Below are positions 55,835 to 64,000 of a stretch of DNA of 64,000 nt, one piece after another. A program made the translations under genes and the position numbers. A model generated the notes under the pieces. That model saw only the letters and a list, made by a program, of their open reading frames with translations. It did not search any database and was not told where the DNA came from. Origin of the DNA: Hemerocallis citrina (taxonomy: Eukaryota > Streptophyta > Magnoliopsida > Asparagales > Asphodelaceae); the NCBI GenBank assembly GCA_017893485.1, contig CM030360.1:148781249-148845248 (forward strand), given 5' to 3'. Each line of letters starts with the position of its first letter. Positions within the stretch are counted from its first letter, which is position 1.

Positions 55835-57192
55835 ATATGGATCATGAAATGCATGAAACTAAAGATAATCTATATCCGGTAGATAGTGGCACAACACATA
55901 CTATACTGAAAAAATTAGAATTTTTTTTTAGAGTTGGTGTTGATTCCATGCAAAGTATCCACCATAGCTGGACCAGTACAAATAATTGAAGGTTTTGGAA
56001 GAGCCCACATAATGTTACCAAATGGTACCCATATTAAAGAAGCTTTGGTTTTAAGCAATTTTGGAAGAAATTTGCTTAGTTTCAAAGACATCAGAATAAA
56101 TGGATACCACCTAGAAACTATAAATGAAGATAACAAAGAATTCTTATGCATCATTAATAGTGCTGGAAGTTATAAACTCACTCTAGAAAAGTTAACTGCA
56201 TTCTCTTTGGTTTTATACTGCACAAGAATTTTGAATGTTGAATTACACTCCGTTATGAGCCAGAAGCTTATATCAAGCCCGAAATTTAGTGACCTTCAGA
56301 TCTTAACTCTTTGGCATGATATATTAGAACATCCTGAGATCACTATGTTAAGAAAAATAATAGATAACTCATATGAATACCCCTTATCAAACTATCAGTT
56401 GACTATACCCAGTGGATACTTATGTATCATATGTTCACAAGGTAAACTCATCACCAACCCTTCTTTTCTTTAAATTGCATCTGAATCGCCATCATTTCTC
56501 AAAATGATACAAGGAGATATTTGTGGCACTATAAATTCTCATAATGGTCCTTTTAGATATTTCATGATCCTAACTAATACCTCCACTCGTTACTCCAATG
56601 TTTGACAATTTTCTACTAGGAATACAACTTTTCTCATCTACTGGCTCAAATCATAAAACTTAGAGCTCATTTTCCTAACCGGTCTATTAAATTTATAAGA
56701 CTTGATAATATGGCTGAATTCACATCTCAAGTTTTTGATAATTATTGTTCATTGGTAGGGATTGATGTTGAACATCCCATTCCACATGTTCATACACAGA
56801 ATGACTTGGTTGAATCATTGATTAAGCATCTTTAACTTATTGCCAGACCGATACTAATGCAGTCTAGATTATCTGTTTGTGCTTGGGGACATGTTGTATT
56901 GCATGGATCAATGCTTATACTACTTGGACTCAACAGTCTATCACAATTTCTCTCATGCACAACTTGTGACATGTAATCAGCTGAATATATCCCATTTGTG
57001 TAAATTTTGCAATGCATTTCAAGTTCATATTTTGCCTCCTCAGCGTTCTAAAATGGGCCATCAATGGAGATTGGGACTTTATGTCGAATTTGACTCGCCT
57101 TCTATTATTCGGTATTTAGAACCAATAACAGGAGCTGTGTTTATTGCCCATTTTATGGATTGTCACTTTGATGAGACAGTATTCCCGTCATG
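55835..57192 (+). pseudogene. Copia protease and integrase, degraded
   Basis: YPVDSGTTHTIL (about 55872-55907) is the protease site (D-S-G-T). The 179-codon frame 55934-56473 gives the post-protease and pre-integrase region (LWHDILEHPEITMLRKII, LCIICSQGK). Integrase text (GDICGTINSHNGPFRYFMI; about 56510-56580) follows with stops. The frame 56879-57193 holds the integrase C-terminal part (HILPPQRSKMGHQWRLG). Catalytic residues are not all recoverable by eye. Confidence 0.75.
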
Positions 57193-57859
57193 AGGAGGAA
57201 ATAAGAAAGTTCCTCAAGAACACATTGCTTCTACAAAACAATATGTTTCAGAAGAACGATGAGAATTAATGTGGAATACTTCCACTCTGCCTCCTCTAGA
57301 TCCATGTACTTCACAATGTGAGAATGAAGTACAGAAAATATTGCACTTACAAGAAATTACAAATATATTACCCGTTACATTTAATGATGCTATGAAAGTG
57401 ACAAGTCGTACGTGCCAGCTATGAATGCACCTGCCATAGTTATTATCGTTGTAGGAAAAAATTCAAATATGGTAGAAAATGTATCTACAGCACGCCAAAA
57501 GATTGAAAGACATATAGATTCAAAAGACGCTACTCCTCGGAGAAGGAGAAATGAGAAAACATGCCAAAATTACACTCCTGAAAAGGTTTTTTGTTTCATT
57601 CAAGAAGAGGCAATGCAAAAATCCACTCTCTAAAACTCCAAAAGAAGTTATTTTCTTGGAAAAGACACAAGTCCCTGATGAGACTTTGGAAGTCCCTAAA
57701 GAGACAAAGGTACCTAATAATAAAAAGATTTCTATACTTTACACAAATACAAGAGAGATGTGGGACAGAAAAGATACAATCATCAATGACATATTTACAT
57801 ATGTTGTACCTACACAAGTATCAAATGGTGATGATAATGATGATACCGAACCACATACT

Positions 57860-59345
57860 ATGAATTAATGTTGGCAAAGTGCAGATTGTTCAAAATGTAA
57901 AGATGTCATCAAGGCAGAATTAAAATCTCTCAATAAATGTGGTATATTTGGACCAATAATACCAACCTCAAAAGATGTTAACTATGTAGGTTACAAATGT
58001 GTATTTGTAAGAAAAAGAAATGATAAGTTTACTAATTTGTCATGGACGCAATAATTTTCAAACGATAAGTTTAGCAATTTCTGAAAATTTAGATATATGA
58101 CTCAAGGATGTTGTAACTTCTTATTTATATGTGAACTTAGACACACACATGGAATTTCCAGAAGGATTTACTTTACCCGAAGTAAAAGTAAATAGTACGT
58201 ACTCAATTCAAATAATATGTTCATTGTACATCTTGAAGCAACCTAGAAGATTGTGGTATAATCATCATAGAAATACTTTTCTAAGGAAGGATATATAAAC
58301 AATCCAATTTGCAGGTGCATTTTTATAAAAAAAATAAAAATAAAATGGATTTGTAATAGTTGCAGTTTGTGTGGATGATATAAATTTATTCAGACTCAAG
58401 AAGAGCTCGAAAAACTGCTGACTACTTAAGAAGGAATTTGAAATGAAAGATATTGGGAAAACAAAATTTTGTCTTGGCTTGCAGATCTAGAGAAATTCTA
58501 GTGAGATATTAGTCCATTAGTTTAATTATACTGAGAATGTTTTGAAACAGTTTGGCACGGACAAGGCACATCTACTAAGTACTATCATCATAGTCAGATC
58601 TTTAGACATAAAGAAAGATCCATGTCGTCTTACAGATGAAAATTAAAAAGTATTAGACCTGGAGTGCCACAATTAAGTGCTATTGGTACCCTATTGTACT
58701 TGGCACAATGCACTAGACCAGTTATTTCTTTTACCATGAATTTTCTTACTAGATATAGCTTTGCACCAACCCAAATGCACTGGACTGGTATCAAGTATAT
58801 TTTAAGATATTTACATTGAACTGTTGACTTAGGTTTATTTTATTATTATAATTCTAAAAGTTTCAAGCTTGTAGGTTATGCAAATTCAGGATACGTCTCT
58901 ACTTCGCATAAGGGTCAATCTCAAATAGGTTATATATTTCTTAGTAGTAATACCGTTATTTCTTGGCGTTCTACTAAACAAACTTTAATATCTACTTCAT
59001 CTAACCACTCTGAAATTTTAGCTCTTCATGAAGCTATACGTGAATGTGTGAGGTTGAGATCTTTAGTTCAACACATTCGTAGTTCTTGTCAATTACCTTC
59101 AATTAAAGATGTTCCGAGTATTATTTTCGAAGACAATACCCCATGTATAACACAGATTCAAGGAATGTTTCATCAAAGGAGACTGATCTAAGCACATCTC
59201 ACCAAAATTCTTCTTTACTCACAAGCTTCATAAGAACAACGAGATTGAAGTTGATCAAGGCCGTTCTAGTGACAACTTTGCAGACATTTTCACTAAGTCT
59301 CTTCCAAAGGAAATCTTTCAAAAACTTGTATACGAGATTGGTATG
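57860..59345 (+). pseudogene. pol: Copia reverse transcriptase and RNase H, degraded
   Basis: Blocks in order: KAELKSLNKCGIFGPI, YKCVFVRKRN, LISLAISENLDI, MEFPEGFTLP, then CVDDI at 58368-58382 (usual YVDD with Tyr to Cys), KEFEMKDIGKTKFCLGLQ, TLLYLAQCTRP, ILRYLH, VGYANSGYVS, SWRSTKQTLISTSSNHSE, and FTKSLPKEIFQKLVYEIGM. A stretch between VFVRKRN and LISLAIS is deleted relative to normal RT. Several stops and frameshifts. It ends at about 59345. Confidence 0.8.
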
Positions 59346-59397
59346 CGTACAAGTAAGTGGTTGTTGCTAGCAAGTAGAGTAACTAATTGGAGAAATA

Positions 59398-59960
59398 TGT
59401 TAGGATTGTGGAATCAAATACACGTAGGCACTAAGTTTGGAGTTGGAGAAGAGATGACACGAAGAACATCAAGGGGTAGCAGTGACAGCAAGAGAAAATA
59501 GCAGACAAAGGCGAAGACAGTCGACTGCCCCACTCTCAGGTTTGGCAAGACTTAATTGCAGTCGACCATGTTGGAGTGCGGTCGACAGAAAGAGGCACTA
59601 TATGTTATTTGAGCTGCGGGTTCTAGGTCTAGTAAGTTATATTTGTGTGTATCTTTTTGGATTTACTTGACGACTATATAAGTGGTTGTAGACTCTAGGG
59701 TTTGTAATCTGAATTGGTGAATCATATCAAGTACAACATCAAGTGAGATGAGTGCTGAGTATTTTAAAGGTGAGAGAAAGAGAGATTGGGAGTTTTAATA
59801 TTTTTGTAATTTTTGTATTTCTTGAGGAATAAGAAGTATTGGTTATCTTTGCATATTATTGTGTTCTTGTGATTGTGAGATCTTGCGATTATTGCGATGT
59901 CTTGTTTTGGTGCATCTGGGTCTTGTGTGTGCGTTAAACTTCCGTTGTGGGAACTACAAA
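59398..59960 (+). repeat. Copia-type LTR inserted before the 3' LTR
   Basis: A purine-rich ATTGGAGAAATA is followed by TGTTAGGATTGTGG, the typical copia polypurine/LTR junction. TATATAAG at 59675-59682 follows CAGTCGACTG (59518-59527), CAGTCGACC (59559-59567) and GGTCGACA (59579-59586). The right end is unsure (near 59957, GGGAACTACA). No duplication found, so a truncated insertion or a composite element are both possible. Confidence 0.5.
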
Positions 59961-60220
59961 AGCATCATAAAGCATGCTATCCAGGATATATGCGTGTTGT
60001 ACTCTTTTTCCTTTTTTTAGGTTTATCCCACTGAGTTTTTCTAGTAAACGTTTTAAACAACATTGTGCGCATCCAATGTTAATTCAATGATTGTGAAGAA
60101 TGTTGTATTCTTTTTCCTTCCTTCTGGTTTTTTCCACTGGGTTTTCTTCAATAAGGTTTTAATGTGGCAACTATCATTGAATGTTGAATATTCTGAGAGG
60201 GTATTAGAAAGGGTGGACAT

Positions 60221-60231
60221 CCAAGGGGGAG
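60221..60231 (+). other. Polypurine tract of copia
   Basis: CCAAGGGGGAG immediately before TGTTGTAAAT of the 3' LTR. Confidence 0.75.
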
Positions 60232-60498
60232 TGTTGTAAATATTATTAGTGGATGGCCACCATCCCTTAATTTTGTAACTCCTCTCCCACCTTTATATCT
60301 TTATATTAATTACTTTGTAACTTTTGAGACCTTTGGGTATCCTTTGTAACCCTATAAATGGTGAGGCACTCCGCCAATGAAAGATAGAAAAAAAAGTATA
60401 AGAGAATTCATCCATCTATTTCTTTGTGTTAGCGTTTATCTATTTCTTTGTGTTAGTAACATAAGAATTCGTTCATCTATTTCTTTGTGTTAGTAACA
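60232..60498 (+). repeat. 3' LTR of copia
   Basis: TGTTGTAAATATTATTAG ... GTTAGTAACA, with TATAAAT at 60353-60359. A TCTATTTCTTTGTGTTAG word is triplicated near the end, so the last base could be 60461 or 60498. Confidence 0.8.
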
Positions 60499-60836
60499 TT
60501 GTGTATGATTTTGGGTGTAATTTTCAGATAGTGCACATGTATTGAAAGCCTCCTACACTAGCCTAAATGTCTCCTACACCAATTTAGGCTGACAAGGTAG
60601 TTCTTGTGTGGCCTTGCCTACTTGAGGTAGCCAGATGTATATATATTATTTGTTTAAAGAACATGAAACATAGTCACCATGTTTCATTAAAGAGATAATA
60701 ATGAAATAAGCCTCAATCAGTTGAATTTATTGATCCAAATTTTGGCGTCCATCAATTGAATTTATTGATCCAAATTTAGGTTGAGTGCTACGTTTAATTA
60801 TATATATATATATATATAATTATATATATATATATA
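60499..60836. other. AT-rich stretch, no feature recognised
   Basis: An AGTTGAATTTATTGATCCAA word occurs twice (about 60719 and 60754). (TA)n at 60800-60835. No gene. Confidence 0.4.
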
Positions 60837-61050
60837 GAAAAGTGAGCCTCATATTTGTATGAGAAAATTTTCTCATATAAAGTGAGGTGTCAAAATAAGA
60901 ACCGTTAAATCATAAGTTTGCTCAAATGACTCATTTGCAAGTTGCAGTAAAGAATTTTAACAACCAAAATGAACCAAGATGTTCTTTAACAAAGCTATAA
61001 TCTATGATTTCTTGTTTTGACACCTCACTTTGTATGAGAAAATTTTGAGG
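60837..61050. mobile_element. MITE with about 50-bp inverted ends
   Basis: TTTTCTCATATAAAGTGAGG and TGTCAAAATAAGAA on the left mirror TTTTGACACCTCACTTTG and TATGAGAAAATTTTGAGGCT on the right. The left arm has a 17-base duplication of the TATGAGAAAAT word. It sits beside (TA)n on one side and (CA)n on the other. No ORF. Confidence 0.72.
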
Positions 61051-61051
61051 C

Positions 61052-61087
<36 letters not shown>

Positions 61088-61116
61088 GTGGGGGGGGGGG
61101 GGGGGGGGGGGGGGGG
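61051..61116. repeat. (CA)n and long G run
   Basis: (CA)n at 61054-61084, then ATATGTG, then an uninterrupted run of about 27-28 G (ending 61116). Confidence 0.85.
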
Positions 61117-61185
61117 CTTTGGTTATGAACGGATTTAGTGCGAACTGCGTGCGAATAACACCAATTCGTTCGCAACCGAAGTTTT

Positions 61186-61187
<2 letters not shown>
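61117..61187. repeat. Short palindrome related to the 15719 fold-back
   Basis: CTTTGGTTATGAACGGATT is mirrored by AATTCGTTCGCAACCGAAG; the end AACCGAAGTTTTCC resembles AACCGAAGCTTTCC at 16073-16086, and both abut repeats of TA or CA. Confidence 0.55.
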
Positions 61188-61248
<61 letters not shown>

Positions 61249-61555
61249 GTAGCTGATATAGCTTCTTGAGATAATCCAAATTTTCCACCAGCCCTCTCGT
61301 AAGAAAATCATATCCCCATTTGGTCAATGATTGAATTATTTTTCTTTTTTCTATGTTTGAATACAAGTGCAAGATCACTAGGGTTATATGAATTACAATT
61401 TGCATTTATTTTTCTCTTCTCTAAAGTTAACTGAAGACGATTTTCTACTGATTTGTTTGACAAAATAATTGGATACCGAGTGAGAGTGTGAGACAAAAGG
61501 TGGGGTAAGCATGATTTGTAGTATATCCAATAGTCGACTTTATAAACACCTTATT
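61188..61555. other. (TA)n then AT-rich stretch without a gene
   Basis: Almost pure (TA)n to about 61245; the rest has no recognisable feature. Confidence 0.5.
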
Positions 61556-62076
61556 ACAGGCAACGTTTGACGACATTAAAATATATAACTTCTCACGTAG
61601 GGAACCGTAGTGACTTCAAGTCAAAGGACTATGTGCACCATGGTCACTGTGAGAAACGCTTATGACACTCACATAACGATCCATGCAGCATTCTTATGGT
61701 GGGTCAGTACATGACATTATTACTCTAATATGTACCCATGTGAAGACTTGATATCTCATATCCATGACCAAAGAGAATGGTCATCAGTCTACACACACAC
61801 TAGTCTCTATATATTATCGTTGTCCTAATTCACAATAATACTTGACTTGGGACATTTAAAAACAGTGTTATGATTTCAGCCAATAAGATCTCACAATCAA
61901 GTCATGGACTTGATATGCCATGACATTGAACTTATTATTCTAAGGACTTCATTAGGTTCATTTAATTCACTATAAATAACACAATAAATAAAATACCTAA
62001 ATATGAAATAAATGTCATGATACGATGTAAACTAGTAATGTCAATACACAACTGGCCTCTAGGGCATACACCAACA
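61556..62076 (-). repeat. Angela/BARE-like copia LTR fragment
   Basis: On the minus strand it begins TGTTGGTGTATGCCCTAGAG, which resembles the LTR start of Angela/BARE-type copia elements (TGTTGG followed by ATGCCCTAGAGGC). The far end is undefined; no internal coding region adjoins it. Confidence 0.5.
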
Positions 62077-62205
62077 TATAGAGGGTTGGATAATGGTCCA
62101 TGGAGTCTGCAGGCCTGTTTTGATGGGTTTTAAGATCTTGAGGGGATCAGACGGTTCAGATGAGGCCGAAATTTTTACCCACAGCATATATATATATATA
62201 TATAC

Positions 62206-62403
62206 TAAATACTAGTCTATTACAGAGTAGCTCGTTGATTGGAGGTGAGTTAGAAGATGAAGAATGCAAAAACACGATAGAATAGATGGACACTCCTTTA
62301 GAGAAATACTAGTCTATTATAGAGTAGCTCTTTGATTGGGGGTGAGTTAGAAGATGAAGAATGCAAAAACACGATAGAATGATGGACACCCCTTTAGAGA
62401 ATA
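62206..62403 (+). repeat. Direct tandem duplication of about 99 bp
   Basis: AATACTAGTCTATTA-AGAGTAGCT through GGACACTCCTTTAGAG-type text is repeated once, with a few substitutions. It includes GAAGATGAAGAATGCAAAAA in both copies. Confidence 0.9.
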
Positions 62404-62620
62404 GAAAGGGTAGAGGGCTACTGCCGTACACCTCTACTAGCCTTAACAATGAATCCATACACATCTACCTTGCACAAAGAGGCTTTCTAGGCAAAAACTA
62501 GCCCAACCCCTCTCAACCAAAACCAAAATAAGCATGTCACCATAGTTTCATATTACAACTCGTTACAAAGGTTAACTCAAAATCAAGCCCATCTGTAAAG
62601 AAAAAACACAAGTACCGGAA
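62404..62620 (-). other. Likely 3' untranslated region of the LINE
   Basis: Sequence downstream (minus strand) of the LINE coding remnant, without a visible poly(A) tail. No gene of its own. Confidence 0.35.
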
Positions 62621-64000
62621 AGAAAGCATAATCTAATTATCCAAATATGTAATCTCCATAGTGACCACTGCTGAGAACAATCGGAACAGATGTAGTCAAA
62701 CCCCTCATTCATTGCACCATTTCAGTTCTAGCTTCACTCAGTTGTAGCCTCTGCTCCATCTTGGCATTCTTTCTGCTTGGTTGTGTCGTAGTAAACCAAA
62801 GATAAAACCAAAATATTACATCTCGTATAACTGCAGATGGAGCACTAATCTTAGCATGAAAAGTTCTAGCATTTCTTTCCAACCAAAGACTCCAACACAC
62901 TGTATAATGAGCTAAGTGTGGGTGGGTGGGTGCAAAACATCATAAGTTGAAACCCTCATGATGTGAAGATGGCAGTGTTGAGATGTGGATTTTTTTTTGA
63001 AAATATGACCACACTTCCAGTGCTAATGGGCATGCAAAGAAGATATGATATGCAATTTCCTGAGTAGAGGCACAAAAGTTGTAGGAAGAGTTCCCTTCCC
63101 AACCCTTCCTTGTAAGAAAGTCTTTGATATTCAATCTATTCCAACTCAGCATCTATATGAAACACTTGAATTTGAGTGGCACCATAGTCTTCCAAGTGGC
63201 CTTGAAGAATGGAGAGGACAAGCCACCATTGATGAAGAAGTTGTAGGCAAACTTCACCGTGAAGTAGCCTGAAGTTGTAATCTTCCAAGTTCCAAAGTCT
63301 CTTCCATCAGCAGGGAAAGTGGTTTCTAGGAATTGTAGCAAGCTGATATTCTCCTGTGTTTGGTTCTCCTCAGTAAGTCTATGCAAGTTTAATCTCCACA
63401 CCCAAATCCCATTTTCTATCTGCCTTGAGTTAAGATTTGGGCTTTGGTGTTCCATGCTTTTGCATTCAAAGCTTGGAAGGTATACTTGATACTTCTCCCA
63501 TTAAGCCAACTATCCTCCCAAAACAGGATAGATGCAACATCCCTAAGAAGCCAAGAAACACATTGTATAAAGACTTTTTTTACTTGATACAAGCCTTTCC
63601 AGAAATACAAAGAATTCCTAAGTTGTTGGAAACAGTTGATAGACTGGTTGAAATACATGGATCTAAGTGTAGAGACTGGAAATTCTTCTGGCTCATTTAT
63701 GATTTTCCACCACCATTTCATAAGGAGCGAGTTGTTGAACACCTGCAAGTCAAGTACCCCTAACCCTCCTTTCCTTTTGAGTTTGCAAATTCTCTTCCAG
63801 TTCACAGTTGCTGTCCCCCTGCTTCTTTGTCTAAGCCCATCCAAAAAAACCTGCTTCTTACATGATCAATCCTCCTGATGACCCATTGAGTTAGCTTGAA
63901 GAAGGAAGAGTAATATAAAGGTAATGCAGAGAGTACTGAGTTTATGAGAGTCAGTCTCCCCCATTGAACAACATTCTACCTTTCCACTGGAGAGACTCTT
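62621..64000 (-). pseudogene. L1-type LINE, C-terminal part of ORF2, truncated by the window edge
   Basis: Minus-strand text from 64000 down: GRLTLINSVLSALPLYYSSF and FFWMG (RT thumb region); WKRICKLKRKGGLGVLDLQ, FNNSLLMKWWWKI; then after a frameshift near 63416-63460 KITTSGYFTVKFAYNFFI and the zinc-binding zf-RVT region (LTRKGWEGNSSYNFC ... IFFACPLALEVW), ending with SLWLERNARTFHAK near 62860-62900. In-frame stops at 63153-63155 (a Trp position) and 62940-62942. These motifs match the C-terminal part of plant LINE reverse transcriptases. Whether the RT core is present lies outside the window. Confidence 0.85.

Larger units (their letters stand above)
52809..60498 (+). mobile_element. Ty1/copia element with both LTRs, decayed
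   Basis: LTRs at 52809-53566 and 60232-60498 share TGTTGTAAATATTAT, the GGATG-CCACCATC block, TTTATATCTT and CCCTATAAA, and end GTAACA. Internal order is gag, protease, integrase, RT, RNase H, the copia order. Flanks TTGGG and TTGTG agree in four of five bases. A MITE is inserted in the 5' LTR and another copia LTR between RNase H and 3' LTR. Confidence 0.85.

Overview
This is non-genic, repeat-dominated DNA from a flowering plant, probably a eudicot (I cannot name the species). The evidence is a set of plant transposon lineages: Ty3/gypsy elements of the Tat type, several Ty1/copia elements, a hAT transposon, Tourist-like and fold-back MITEs, a small Helitron and an L1-type LINE. I see no ordinary host gene, rRNA or tRNA gene. 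Everything was read by eye; no search or alignment was run.

Layout. (1) 1-19581: a long AT-rich LTR-like block (A), split at a TTA target site by a Tourist/PIF-Harbinger-like element (1296-17251). That element is swollen by AT microsatellites, a fold-back element (15719-16086) and Tat element 1 (2324-15234, minus strand). (2) 19582-21221: the 3' end of a broken copia element and its LTR. (3) 21795-51103: a minus-strand hAT transposon, opened by a SIRE-like copia (22877-49790, TSD CTAGT). The copia holds a decayed Tat-type gypsy (element 3). Element 3 holds a very long LTR family (block B, 27991-47648). Block B holds Tat element 2 (29303-39188, TSD ATATT) and a solo LTR (43195-44853, TSD TATCC). 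(4) 51104-64000: a mini-Helitron, a 599-bp fold-back, a broken copia with both LTRs (52809-60498), MITEs, a copia LTR and a truncated LINE.

The most interesting content is in Tat elements 1 and 2. Besides gag-pol, both carry, between integrase and 3' LTR and on the opposite strand, what looks like a complete eukaryotic transcription unit: a TATA box about 160 bp before the ATG, four exons, three GT-AG introns in identical phases, and AATAAA signals. Exons 2-4 are 422, 450 and 540 bp in both copies. In element 2 the predicted spliced frame is open for 831 codons; in element 1 one TGA interrupts exon 1. The product has a region resembling the plant 'putative gypsy type transposon' family (PF04195) followed by coiled coils. 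Because the gene is antisense to the genomic RNA, its introns cannot be removed during retrotransposition, which would explain their survival. An 88-bp tandem array sits just upstream of its promoter in both copies.

Element 2 is young (two 793-bp LTRs differing at five sites by eye) yet has no gag. It has an inverted protease fragment where gag should be and an almost intact pol, so it was probably mobilised with Gag from relatives such as element 1.
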